Positions 44,615-57,100 of a stretch of DNA of 64,000 nucleotides are shown one piece after another. This DNA is from Anthoceros angustus. Lineage: Eukaryota; Streptophyta; Anthocerotopsida; Anthocerotales; Anthocerotaceae. Made by a program: the position numbers and the translations under genes. The stretch lies in contig MU008155.1 of NCBI GenBank assembly GCA_010909165.1, forward strand, positions 682,001 through 746,000, written 5' to 3'. The notes beneath the pieces are model-generated. The model did not search any database, was not told where the DNA came from, and saw only the letters and a list, made by a program, of their open reading frames with translations. Within the stretch, counting starts at the first letter, position 1; every line of letters begins with the position of its first letter.

Positions 44615-46366
44615 AAGCTACCATCGGCGCCCAACTCAAGCGGCCATGACGGAGCAACAGACGCGGCCAAGACTCGCAAGGACATGGACCAGCAACTGTG
44701 TGTAGCCTACGGAGGAGGGGGTAAGCACCTCACCATGCTAGGAGGTCCTATTATGTTCGGCACATGGATGAGGAAACTTATGTTCCCGGTCTATATGTGA
44801 ATGGGGAACGCTGCTTAACTTCTCCATGTCCATGTGCGTGGAAATAGGAGGGATCGGGGCCTACCTCGCAAGTGAGGACTCGTGCATACTTCTACCACTG
44901 CCGCGGGGTTGGCCCCTATTATGGAGGCGACTTTGGAGGAGTTAAGTGAGGAGGAGGTCCAGTTTGGGTGGACGAGGAACCGTAATAATCCTCGGCAATA
45001 GGCGGCAAGCGGAAGACGCGAAGCTCCAGGTGGTACACCTCAAATTAGGACGTCCAGAAGTGATGTGAGGTGGAAGTATTGGGGAAAACCTATCGCCGGG
45101 CGGGCAGGAGAGCTCGTGGGGCAGAAGGAGGACGGCCAGGGCCAAGTCGAGGCAGCAGAAGCGGATAGGTGATAGCATCCAAGGATAGATTTGGTTAGGA
45201 TGTCGCACTAGACCTAGGAACGCTCAAATTGTGGCGCCTTCCCGATAACCATCGAGGACCTAAAACTGGGCATGGCGCCCTGTATAAGAGGGGCGGATTA
45301 TGCCTCATGCAGAGCATTTCGGTTGAGATCCCCACGCTCGTGGCGGCAGCAATGGAGGGCAGGCCAAGTCGAGGTGAGATAGCGTGGCGGTGGTAGCAAC
45401 CTAAAGATAATTTGGTTAGGATCTTGCACTGGACCTAGGCGCTCAAATTGTGGCGCGTCCTTCGATAGCCATCGTAGGACCTAAAAATCCGGGGCATGGC
45501 GCCCCAGCCGGTGTATAAGAGGGGCGGATTATGCCTCCCACAGCAGATAATTTCTGGTTGAGATCCCCACGCGGCCTGTGGCTGGTTGGAGACGTCCAAT
45601 TAACGGAGGCAGGGTGTGCGAGACGCTCCTAGGAATGGTCGAGAGCTTGCTCCGCGGCCGGAGGAGGAAGGGCGATCGGGCGTCTTGCTGACAAAGGGGA
45701 AGGGAACTAAGGGATTGGCGCGGGGCGGGTCTGGAGCGTGCTCGTAACGCCGCCGTGACGCCTGGCCTCCTCCACATGTGGAAGCAGTTAGGGAGGTGAA
45801 ATGGAAGGCGGAGGAGCCCAAGGAGGAAATCGAGGAAAAATCGGATGTGGGGAGTGGCGTGCAGCGAGGAAGAGAAGGAAATTTCTACCGCAAAAGAGGA
45901 AGACCGGGGTGGAAGGCGGCCTCGGCAAAAGGTGAAGGCGGACGCGTCACCGGTCAGCAGGCGCCCTCTGAAATGAAGGCCAAAGCAGATTGAGGTTTGA
46001 CGAAGGGAGCGCAAGCAAGCGGAGGAAGACAAGCGGGTCCTAGAAATAAGGGCCAAGATTCAGAAGATTTGCGAGGCCGAGAAGTTGCGAGCCATGGCGA
46101 GCGGCGAGGAAGCGCTCATGGCTCAAATTAAGGATGCCCACGAGACGAACCACGAGATGCGGGGGTGTTGCAGCCCGGATCGAGGCGGCCTCAGTGGAGA
46201 AATATAGCTATAGCAGGAGGCGGGATGGCCGAGCGAGAAAGGACAAAGGAAGGAAGGCGAGGTGGCAGGACCCACGGCCAGGGGTAGTGGAAGGAACTAC
46301 GAGCGAAAGGAAGCGACAACGAGGTGGCGAAACACCTACGGGTTCTTTGAGCGGCGATCGTGGAGT

Positions 46367-46384
46367 CCACTACCGCGGTAGTGG
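46367..46384. repeat. Perfect palindrome CCACTACCGCGGTAGTGG
   Basis: An 18-bp perfect palindrome at the position that corresponds to 44599-44614 in the earlier internal copy. The two differ by an inserted central CG, which leaves both perfect palindromes. Confidence 0.95.
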
Positions 46385-47753
46385 AAGCTGCTACCGACAT
46401 TGGCGCGCCCAACTCTGAAGCGGTCATGAGCGGAGCAACAGGACGCGACGCGGCACCCCGCAAGGACATGGACCAGGCAACCAGGTGTAGCCTACGGGAG
46501 GAGGGGGTAAGCACCTCAGCTACAGCAGGAGGTCCTATTGTTGCGGCACATGGATGAGGAAACTTATGTTCCTGGTCTATATGTGAATGGGGAGCAGCGT
46601 GCTTCTCACTACATGTCCATGTGCGTGTGGAAATAGGAGGGATCGGGGCCTACCTCACAAGTGAGGACTCGGTGCATACTTCTACCGCTGCGCCGTGTGG
46701 GGTTGGCCCCTATGTCTGAGGCGACTTTGGAGGTTAAGTGAGGAGGAGGTCCGAGCTTGGGTGGACGAGGAACCGTAATAATCCTCGGCAATAGGCGGCA
46801 AGCGGAAGCGAAGCCAGGCGGTACACCTCAAATTAGGACGTCCAGTGTGGTGAGGTGGAAGTATTGTGGGAAAACATCGGCAGGTGGCGGAGCTCGTGGC
46901 GGCAGCAATGGAGGGCAGGCCAAGTCGAGGTGAGATAGCGTGGCGGTGGTAGCAACCTAAAGATAATTTGGTTAGGATCTTGCACTGGACCTAGGCGCTC
47001 AAATTGTGGCGCGTCCTTCGATAGCCATCTTAGGACCTAAAATCCGGGGCATGGCGCCCGGCCGATGTATAAGAGGGGCGGATTATGCCCTCCACGAGAT
47101 AATTCTGGTTGAGATCCCCACTGTGGCTGGTTGGAGCGTCCATTGCGGAGGCGGTGGGGTGGCTCCTAGGAATGGTCGAGAGCTTGCTCCTGGAGGAGGA
47201 GGAAGGCAATCTTCTTGGCGACAAAGGAGGAAACCAAGGGATTGGCGCGGGGCGGTGGAGCTTGCTCGTGCTTTTCTTGTGGCACAGGCTCTTTCCTTCC
47301 CCCTTGTCCTGTTGGTTGTGTTCCGAATCGAGGGTCTGTGTGTGAGTGAGTGGATGCCTGAAGGGCGAATCGAGAGAGAGGGAGAGAAGGAGTGAGAGCA
47401 GATCGGGGAAGGAGAGATTAAGTACTGTACGCGATGCGAGGTGCGTGGAGAGGTCATGGTCGAAATTGTTGTGTAAGGATCGCGAATTGAGCCGGTGCTG
47501 TCTGAAGGAAGTGCGCACGGGAAACGTTGTTTCCTGGAGGAAATAAGGTGGTGTGGCGCCGTCGTGTGTGTGTGCATGTGTGTGGATTGAAGGTAGAGAG
47601 GCCTAGGAATCCCCAGTGTCAGGAATCGGGCTGGCATAGTGTCTGGGGGTAGAATATCACCCAGACTACGGGTGGAGACAACCCCGTATCGGAAAATCCG
47701 CGGCGCCGAATCAGTCGCTAGGGTTTGGTGTGGGACCCACCTCGGTGTTCGTT

Positions 47754-47788
47754 CCACTACCCGGTAGTGGTGCGGGCTACCGCGGTAG
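47754..47788. repeat. Pair of adjacent palindromes
   Basis: CCACTACCCGGTAGTGG (47754-47770, odd centre) is followed after six bases by CTACCGCGGTAG (47777-47788, perfect). The two together form a larger imperfect inverted arrangement near the tail of copy A. Confidence 0.9.
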
Positions 47789-48015
47789 TAGAACGGGAGA
47801 CGAGGTCGGGGAGTTAGATCCGTGGTAGTTGGACAAGACGGGAGGTAGTAGTAGTTGAGTAGATAGGTGTGAGGTGGTAGCATGTAAGACCTGACTTAGC
47901 TAGGCGAAGGTCGGTAGTGATAGAAGATAGCGCCTCTTGGCACAAAACATTCCCTTGGGAGCGAATCCTGTGACTACAACGATAATGAGGGTGAATGTGG
48001 ACCTCACCGTGTCTC

Positions 48016-49160
48016 AGGACACGAGATTCCACTCCACAGATGAAGGAGATATGCGTGGAATACATAGTCCGTCAGAGTGCCAACCCATCCGTCCGATGGA
48101 GGGGAATAAGGTCCATTACCCAAAAACATACAAGAGGTGTTTGTGGAATGAAACAAACCATCTGTATTATGGGTTTGTGTTGAACGCACGGAAACATGTG
48201 TATACGGTGGACAAAAAAGTGATAAGGGATAAGTTTCATGAGTTGCGCGCTTCATACCGCGAGTCAAAGTGTCATCAAGATAGTGATGACAATGCTGGAG
48301 AAGCTGGACCAAGTGATGACGAAGGATTGAACTCTGGTGATGAGTGAAGCTGAAATCACGGTTTGTCCCGGGGTCCCAGAGTGAATGTTGAACGTCTGGT
48401 TCCAAATGTTACTGTGTTTTGGAGATACCCTGTCCGTGGCTTTTGTTATGTCCTTAATAAACCACATTTTCCTCCCAAAACTGAATTTACGGTCGTCCCT
48501 TCCCGGCAGGAATGGCCTTCCTTACCGTTCCTACTTTGCATTAATCCCATAGGTTCGAGTTTGCAACCACCATTCGACAGAAACATTGCTGGATGGAAAG
48601 TAGGAACTTTAGTGGGTGACACCCTTCTTTTCGAAGATGTTTTCCGGAATGCCTTAAAAACGCTGTTTCAGGGCCCATCAAAAACTCCCTTCAGAGATTA
48701 TTTACGGAAAACCTCCTTCGAGATTATTCACCCCCTTCAAAAATTATGATGTTTGTTATGAATTCAATCGAATCATAGATCATACATCAAGTGATACATG
48801 TACGTTCATACAACCAGCAACCTTAAGAGGGTAGGGCAGCCCTGGAAGACTTTAGAAGTAATTCAATTTGTAAAAAAATCATCATATATCTAGGATTTGA
48901 TGAACAGTTAATAATTGCACTAACTACATGGTGAACTACCGTAATTGAGTTAATTATTGGATAAACATCAGAATAACCTTATCTATTTTTACTCCTACTT
49001 AGTTTGCATGTAGTCTATATAATAACAATTCTAAAAAGAGCATTCAAACTCCGCAGTACTTGATTACTGGAAAGGATGTAATGGCACATGCTTGAAACAA
49101 CTTGAAATGAGTGCGCCCAAAATACATGCTATGCATGAGACTCCCTTCTCCGCCTCACGC
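48016..49160. other. Unassigned stretch with two open frames
   Basis: A plus-strand frame (47937-48347, 137 residues) starts inside the tail of copy A and ends with an acidic Asp/Glu/Ser tail; its centre KRCLWNETNHLYYGFVLN is not from a family I recognise. A second frame (48363-48749, 128 residues) is equally unassigned. Either could be the end of an element-encoded protein. From 48750 the sequence is AT-rich and empty. Confidence 0.35.
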
Positions 49161-49163
49161 AAC

Positions 49164-50285
49164 CCTACTAGAAAAGGGCAGCCATGTTACACTTTTTGTT
49201 AAGATTTGAACCCCCTTGTTGCAATTATGTTAAAATCTTGGGGTCTTGTTACACTTTTGGGGCCCCTTGTTACACTCAGGGTTGGAAACCAACCCTCCAT
49301 CTTGTTGCTTGTTATGTTTTGTTGCGTTTTGTCATAGTTGCAGTGAGAGGTGGTATCTATCCCCTCTCTAAATTTCAACATAATTGCAACAACCAAAGTG
49401 TTACATCCTCTCTTATTACAGTTTTGCAGGCTTGGTACCGATCCTCCTCCCCATGTAGGTTTACCATTGTTGCTTTTACTCCGGTATTTTTCCCGTGCCA
49501 TTATTGTAATACGTGTACCATATTATATGTATATAATACGCTTTTGCTTTCAGATACGTATTTTCCGATGTCATTATTGTAATACCTATACGCAGCCTTT
49601 TCAAATATAGTATACGTACATACGGTGACGTATTTGTGCACTCATTTTTGCAATACGCTGCCGCATGCATATCATACGCGCATTTGTTTGCACTGTATTC
49701 GATGGAGTGCCTTATACGTCACTTGAATTTCGTGCCCTTGTATGCGTCACCTGTATAACGTTCTTGTATTGGAAACCCTTACAGTCCACAAAAACAACAA
49801 AGGAAGTTGTTTCGTGCACCCTACACATGCCGGTTCTTTGCCGCATCCACATCCGCGATGGACCTTGCTCCCTCCTCGTGCGGGAGGAATGAACTGGCAT
49901 CCACATCCGGTAATGCCTGCTCGGACCCTTCAGCATGTTAAGGGCTTGGATAGATGCGCAGCACCCACAAAAGCGAAAAGGAAACCCCTCTATAGGGTCT
50001 CACAACCGGACGAACATACCAGGCATTCTCACCTCATTAGCTGAATAAGTAGACCGTAAAGTGGTCACGCATCAACCTCGGATGGGGTCTTCTTCTCTCC
50101 CGGATATCGAAGGTGCACAAGGTATTCCAGGTCTTTAGTGCATCGCTACAAAATTTCCATTACAATTTGAAGCTTTAAGTTGATGGAACATCCGGAGTAG
50201 ACAAATGACTACGTGTTGACGAGTGCACCTTTATAAGACTAAAGGGGTACTAACGGCTAAGTATTCAACAGCTGCATCTAATCTT
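49164..50285. mobile_element. CACTA-like transposon-derived repeat, copy 1
   Basis: The left edge reads ccctactagaaaagggcag, close to the cactactagaaaa start common among plant CACTA (En/Spm) elements. Just inside are three direct repeats of tgttacact and a small inverted repeat, agggttggaaaccaaccct. CACTA elements typically have short subterminal repeats that bind the TNPA-type protein. The roughly 1.1 kb then runs through a conserved body to about ctgcatctaatc near 50282. No transposase frame is present. The opposite terminal inverted repeat was not found, so the class is inferred from one end. Confidence 0.55.
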
Positions 50286-52204
50286 ACCTATTCTCACTGG
50301 GCGGAGGAAGGTGTCCTTCACTGCCGTGAATCGCCGTAGGTGCATGGCCTACTCCCGCCACGCCCGCTTACGCCCCTTACTGCCAGCATTTAAGCCTACG
50401 CCAACTGCACTGGAGCGTGAATGCCGCTTACGCCATCGGGCAATCCTGCCGGTCAGCATGCCCGCCCACCACTCAAGCATCCCACGCGGGTCATTGCTAA
50501 ATCACGCTCCAACTAAGTTACTTTACTTGGCATTTATCCCTCGCCACGTGTGGCCCGACTTATCCCACGGTGCGTTGTCCGTCCTCCTCCCGAGTGTGCT
50601 TCAAGTCCTTCCACCTACTCGGGGTCCTTCGGTGCCCCGAGTAGTTCGGCTTATTTCTTCTTTTCCGCCTTATTTTGCACTCCCTACCTACGAAAAAAAA
50701 CAAAACCTAACTCATTCCCTACCCCCGGGGAGGATCCGTGGTCCACAGCGATGTCGCAATCTTCCGATGGAAAAATGGGAACATCTTTGGCTGTCGCATC
50801 AGAGAATAGCTGGCGCTGTCTCAAGGCCTCTTCTTTGCCTGCGAGACCCACGTCCTGACCACTTCCATGTTCCGGAATAGTGTCCAAAAGATTAGGCCTT
50901 GGAGAGATGACCTTTCGTCATTCTCTAATGGAGTCGTATCCATGACCATTACCTGTTTTGGAATAAAAGCATCAGGAGTAGTTTATGACAAACTTGTGCG
51001 CGATGTCACTATTTTCGGCGGGCGATTTCAAATCGCTCACTGGGTCTCATTCCGCATAATCGAATGCCATGCCGCTTTCTCCTCGATTCTACCATATTTG
51101 TCGGAGGGCCCTGGCCTGCATTGCAATATGCTGGATCAAGGTATCGACAAGGTGTGAGACGAGAATGTGAAAGAGGATAGTGGCCTCGTGTCCCGAGCGT
51201 TCAAATTAGGGACTTGATGGTTGGACATGATGGCGGAGATAACCGCAGCGGCAACCGGCGATGCTTTGTAAACCCTAGGTTAAAAAACTCAGGGTTAGTG
51301 CTTGTCAATTAACCATGGTTCCATCCTAACCGAGGTCAGCCCATCCACTAAAACGGTAAGTGCCCATTTTTAGGGTTAGTGCCACAGGTTTTGGGCAGTC
51401 ATAATTTGATGTTCCTCAATTTTGCGATTTTGGTGTGCAAGGCCATGGGTGGAGGCGCGGAGGTGAAGGCGGTCGCGTTTCATGAGTTCAATTTGTTCTA
51501 ACATGCTCTTGGGAATTTTGTCCTGTAGAGGCAGCGTGCTTGAAGAAGCCCATGTGGACGCGCTTGAGGATGCGCCCACATGGGCTTTGTCATGCCGTGT
51601 GATACTAATCTATGCACTTGGGTTTAGCGTTTGATTAGCATTAATTAATCTAATTACTTATCTTTAAGAAAGTAATTAGTGTTAATTAATCTAAGGTGCT
51701 TATGTTAATTAAGCATTGATAAGTGTTAATGGGTGCATGTCCACTTTGGTGTACCACGTTATGTATTAAAAAAACAAGTGACCCAAGCGGCACAGTGACA
51801 CAATTGGCCATAATTTGAGTGTTATTTGAAAATAGTCAAATGGCTAAGTATATATGTCAAATACATTTCGACTGTGGTTAAATGCCGTGATAAGCTTGTT
51901 GGCGCCGCCATCATCTTCACGTCCCTCCGATAGTCCATCTCCTCCTCCGACCATGAGATTTTGGGGAAAGGATAGGCTTCGTCTGTATCCTCCCGTTCGT
52001 CGTCCACACTATCCTCGCGGAGGTGTACCCTTCAGTGGTGCTTACGGTTTCCCCACAGTACGTGTCCTTGCTCTAGGTGATCGCCACCCGTCCTTCCCTT
52101 ACCTTCGGATCCCAGTCCACTGGTTTAAAGTGGATCTCCTTCCTGCTGAAGTGTAGCTTCGTTTGGGCGATCCGAGCCAGGGATGTCCCAACAGCACCTC
52201 ATAC
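50286..52204. other. Unique stretch between two CACTA-like copies
   Basis: Contains a plus-strand frame of 189 codons (50311-50880) without any recognised motif, and AT-rich parts near 51600-51850. The stretch 51280-51370 has a few ccctag/tagggtta motifs that resemble plant telomere repeats but form no array. No gene is supported. Confidence 0.35.
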
Positions 52205-52205
52205 C

Positions 52206-53305
52206 CCCTACTAGAAAAGGGCAGCCATGTTACACTTTTTGTTAAGATTTGGACCCCCCCTTCTTGCAATTATGGTAAAATCTTGAGGTCTTGTTACACT
52301 TTTGGGGCCCCTTGTTACACTAAGGGTTGGAAACCAACCCTCCATCTTATTCTGATATACTGTCAGAGTGTTATTCTGATCGTGCAATCTTGTTTTTTAG
52401 TGTAGTGAGAGTGGTATATGTCCCCACTCTAAATTTCAACATAATTGTAACAACCAAAGTGTTACATCCTCTCTTGTTACAGTTTTGCAGGCTTGGTACC
52501 GATCCTCCTCCCCATGTAGGTTTACCATTGTTGCTTTACTCCGGTATTTTCCATTGCCAATGTCGTGTACCATATTATATGTATATAATATGCCTTTGCT
52601 TTCGACACGTATTTTCCGATGTCATTATTGTAATACCTATATGCGGCTTTTTCAAATATAGTATACGTACATATGGTGACTTATTTGTGCACTCATTTTG
52701 AAATCTGTTTGCATGCATATTATCTGTGATTGTTTGCAGTATTCGATACCTTATATGTCACTCGAACTTCGTGCCCTTGTATGCGTCACCTGTATAACGT
52801 TCTTGTATTGGAAACCCTTATCCACAAAAACAACAAAGTTGTTTCGTGCACCCTATACATGCCGGTTCTTTGCATCCACATCTGCGATGGCAGCTCCCTC
52901 CTCGTGTGGGAGGAATGAACCGCATCCACATCCCGGTAATGCAGCTCGGACCCTTGACATGTTAAGGACACGATAGGTGCAGCTTGCACCACAAAAAAGC
53001 GAGAAAGGAAACCCGCCCTAGGGTCTAAACGAACGAACATACGGTGGCATTCTCACCTCAATAGCGAATAAGTAGACCGTAAAGTGGTCACGTCTTGCTG
53101 AACCTCGGATGGGGTCTTCTTCCTTCTCCACGGATGTCAAAGGTGCACAAGGCATTCCGGTCTTTAGTGCACGGCTACAATTTCCATTACAATTTGAAGC
53201 TTTAAGTTGATGGAACATCCGGAGTAGACAGTGACTACGGGCGAGAGTGCACCTTATAAGACTAGGGGTACTAAGCTAGGTATTCAACAGCTGCATCTAA
53301 TCCAC
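52206..53305. mobile_element. CACTA-like transposon-derived repeat, copy 2
   Basis: A direct repeat of copy 1, offset by about 3.04 kb, with the same ccctactagaaaagggcag edge, the same tgttacact subterminal repeats and the same agggttggaaaccaaccct hairpin. It differs by many short gaps and some substitutions. Both copies are in the same orientation. Confidence 0.55.
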
Positions 53306-54171
53306 TTCCCTTTGTAGAAATGCTTCCTCGTCTCGGCAAATCTTGCTAGCCCCTCACTGTCCTTGGTGTGTAGCGTCTGAGCATAACATGCCTCCTCCAT
53401 GACCAAGCCGGAAGATTTTTCTACCTCTATTTCACGGTCTATGGCAACCTTTGCCATTTTAATTCAATGGGCCCCAGCACGGTTGATTCAATTGTAGGTT
53501 CCAAGTAGTGGTTGATCAAGAACCCGAAACACGCACTACCTGCATGATCTCTCGAGCAATTTCAAGGGCCTTCGTAAGCACCTCCGAATCCACGGCATGG
53601 TTTACGAGTTCGTCCGATATAAAAGAATTAGCGAGTACGTCTCACGCCGAGCATAGTTGTACTGAAGGATCACCACCTGCTCACAGCATATAGTGCATCG
53701 ATTACGCGGGGTGAAGATAAGCTCTTGGCACGTGCTCTTCCAATCGGTCTTGGGAGCCTCGAGTTCACGCCTTGTAATGAACAACATCTTGCATGAGATT
53801 ATAGGATGCGAGCTGGGCTGCATCAGGTTGAAAAGGAAGCTCTGTTGTAGCCAGGAAGAATAGCTAGGCTTGTCTCAAAAACCCAAGGATAGCATCCAAT
53901 ACAGCAAAGATGAGGCTAGCAAAGTGAGTGACTATACTGCCATCATAGGTGTATGAAACTTTGGCCATGTCAATGCAAGCTTTGTGCACATAATCACTAT
54001 AGATTCTGAGTCACATGATAGAGCCAACTCAAGCCCCCACCAAGGCGGATCCTTCAATCCACGGCAATGGATGGGATCTACTGCTCCCTCCCTTGGGAGG
54101 TGTGAATTTGGGGTTGTGGTGCGCATTTCTCTGCTCTTGGCCTCGTTTGAGCACTGCTTATAAGCAGATCC
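53306..54171. other. Low-copy stretch, unassigned
   Basis: About 870 bp without resemblance to the flanking repeats. The minus strand encodes DVLANSFISDELVNHAVDSE near 53600 and VSYTYDGSIVTHFA near 53935, in frames too short to assign. It may be a gene fragment; I could not find splice-consistent joins. Confidence 0.3.
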
Positions 54172-57100
54172 TGGACTTGGAAACCCTGTTGGGATGTGCA
54201 CGGAAGTGTTTTTTTTTGTTTTTTGGGTGTGGTGTGAAAATAAGTCGGGTTGGATGGCGAGGTATTTATAGAAGAAATGTCCTTGGCCTATGGTTCTTTT
54301 CTTGTTTTGATTTTTAGGTTAGAAAATAAATGGTCGGGAACTTGGTGTTCCTTGGCCCATGGACTTGGATGTCCTAAAAGTCTATATATGTGAGTAGGGG
54401 TTGGAATAATTAGAGTGTGATAGGTCTATAAGTTTGGGGTCGACCGAAGCGGTAGCGAATGAGTGTGGGGTTGTGGATTGGGATGTGGAAGCGGTCGTGA
54501 GGTCGAGCAGGAGTAGGGAACACAGGAAACTTAACCCTAGGAAATAGTCCGTTCAGCGGAGGAGGCGCAGCGCGGGGCGAGCCAGCGGCTGGGAGCGCAG
54601 TCGAGCGGCGGCGACTGCGATCTGCGGGGAGGGCAGGCGCACACGGAAGGAGCTCGAACCCCACATGGCATCGCGGCCTGGAGGAGGAAGGCGCGGCAGA
54701 CGGCGCTCCTTGGCGGAGGTAGGAACCACAGGTGACCCCAGAAATTCGCAGCGGTGGCGTTGATTTGAGGCGGAGGCTTGAGAGGATGGCGCCCAAGGTC
54801 CATGAAATTGTGCTTGCCCAATGGCCAAACATGGATCATTGGAAAGTTCGAAGCTGGTGAAGGAGCTGAAGCTGGGTTTCATGGAAGAGCGGTGGAATTA
54901 CATGAACACTGGATGTGTGCGCACACGAAGGACAACACCCGGGGGATTTAGAGCGGCGCGATTGGGACACAGGTGGTTAGGAGGGTGTATGGGCGCGAAG
55001 GAGGAGGCGGGCGGTTTGGTGATGGAGCCGTCCGGAAAAAAGCACGGCAGCGGCAGCCCTCGGTTAAGCGGGCGTGGTCGAACAGGTGGTTGACGAGGGA
55101 TTTAGCAGCGCTTGATGGGTGCAGCGGTGGCTCCTATGTTTCCTGCACAAGAGCGATTATTTGTCGACCACTTGCTGCTGTTCCTTCATGAAGTGGTCAA
55201 GGCGAAAATCGATTGGGCTTCTCTTGACAAGTTGTGTGAAGAGGTTGAACCTGATTTCTTCTACCCCTCGGCCCTCTCTAATCTCACCATTTCTGGTCCA
55301 TCTTTATGTTTACGCTAACTGCCTGCCAGAGGTGGAAATTGTGGCCTCCCTCCACATGTGGAAGCCGGTTAGGGAGGTGAAGTGGAAGGCGGAGGAGCCC
55401 AAGGAGGAAAAATCGGATAGCTGGGAGTCGGTGGCGACAGGCAGTTCGGAGGAAGAGAAGGCCACCAGCAAAGAAGACCGGGGTGAAAGGCGGGCATCGG
55501 AAAAGGTGAAGGCGGACGTCCTCAGGTCAGCAGGCGCTACGGAAAATGAGCCAAGCGGTGGAGGTGGCGGAAGAGGCGCGATCCGAGGACAATTTCGACA
55601 CGGATGCGGATGATGAATCAACTCCGGAGGGTTTAGGGCGACCTCGAGCGGACCCCCTCGGCATGGGAAGAGATTTTCAAGGGACTCCACCAGCAGCGGT
55701 GGATGCAGCGATTGGTGGTGCGTGCACCTGAGGAGAAAGTTCTCGGAGGGATGGCGTCGCGGCGGGCCGCCACAACAAGTGGACTTGCGGAGCTGACCGT
55801 CGATGATCCGGGCCCAAGCGGTTGTTGGATCAGCGGCTTTAGCTCTCACGGCTCGATGTGCGGAGGAGGAGTGGTGAAGGCGGGTTTGTGAAGGGAGGCC
55901 AAGCGCAAGCTGGAGGAAGAAAGCGGAACCTAGAAATAAGGGCCAAGATTCAAGAAGATTTGTGCGGGGCCGGAGAAGTTGCAAGCCATGGCGAGGGGAA
56001 GCACTCATGGCTCAAATTAAGGATGCCAGGCGAACCGAGAGATGCGGGGAGTTGTTGCGAGGAGGCGAGGCGGCCTCGGTGGAAAAGGCCCATAAGCTAG
56101 CGGGCGGTATAAGCAGGGCGGGATGAGGCACGTGGCGGGCGAGAAAAGACAAAGGAAGAGGCGGTGGCGGGACCACGGCGGTAGTAGCGGAAGGAACTAC
56201 CGGCGAAGCGGAACAAGGTGGCGAAACCTCACCTAGGTTCTTTGAGCGAGCAGCAGTCGTGGAGTCCACTACAGCGGTGGTCGCTACGACATTGGCGCAT
56301 CAACCGGAAGGCGGCGGGCGGCAGTGCGGCGTGGCGCCTCGCGAGACATGGGCCGAGCAACGGTGTAGCCTACGGGAGGAGGGTAAGCACCTCGGTGCGG
56401 CGGGGGTCCTATTATATTCGGCACATGGATGAGGAAACTTATGTTCTGGTCTATATGTGAATGGAGGCAGCGTGCTTAACCTTCACATCCATGTGCGTGT
56501 GGAAATAGGAGGGATCGGGGCCTACCTCAAGTGAGGACCCAGTGCATACTTCTACCGCTGCGGGTGTGGGGTTGGCTCCCTATTGTCGGAGGCGACTTTG
56601 GAGGAGTTGAGCGAGGAGGAGGTCGAGCTTGGGTGGGCGAGGCAGTAATAATCCTCGGCAATAGGCGGCGGAAGATCACGGAAGCTCAGGCGGTACACCT
56701 CAAATTGAGCGTCCAGCGGTGGCGGTGAGGTGGAAGTAGTGTGGGAGAACTGTCCGACCAGCGGGCGTGGCGAGAGCTCGTGGCGGCGGCAATGGAGGAT
56801 GTAGGGCGGGCGGCCAAGTCGAGGTAGGCCTTGAGATAAGCGTGGCGGGAGGTGATAGCATCCTAAAGATAATTTGGTTAGGGTCTTGCCTGGACCTAGG
56901 ATCGCTCCGGTGTGGGCGCGTCCCTTCGTGATAGCCATCTTAGGACCTAAAATCCGGGCATGGTGCCCGGCCGATGTATAAGAGGGCGAATTATGTCCCT
57001 CGAGATAACTCTGGTTGAGATCCCCACGTTGCACATGGCTGGTTGGAGAGCGTCAGGATTAGCGGAGGTGGTGTCGCGAGGCGCTCCTAGGGGTGGTCGA

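Larger units (their letters stand above)
42697..48015 (+). mobile_element. Uncharacterised dispersed element, copy A
   Basis: This 5.3-kb copy shares its ordered sequence with copy B (54.17-57.93 kb). Order: a T-rich head with gtggtgtgaaaataagtc; a frame with NMDHWKVR, ELKLGFIEERWNYMN and, later, FLHEVVKAKIDW-like coding traces; a block beginning cctcctccacatgtggaagc that encodes a Lys/Glu-rich stretch (VREVKWKAEEPKEE); a tataagaggggcggatt block; and a tail with cacaaa.cattcccttggga and gtgaatgtggacctca. The middle blocks are themselves duplicated inside copy A (43965-45070 and 45765-46860; the tataagagggg block near 45285, 45515 and 47070). The coding traces are broken everywhere. The charged, gag-like first frame suggests a retrotransposon, but I recognise no reverse transcriptase or integrase. 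Confidence 0.6.

Noticed and set aside
51270-51380. Interstitial telomere repeat
   Set aside because: Only scattered ccctag and tagggtta motifs occur. There is no run of TTTAGGG units.
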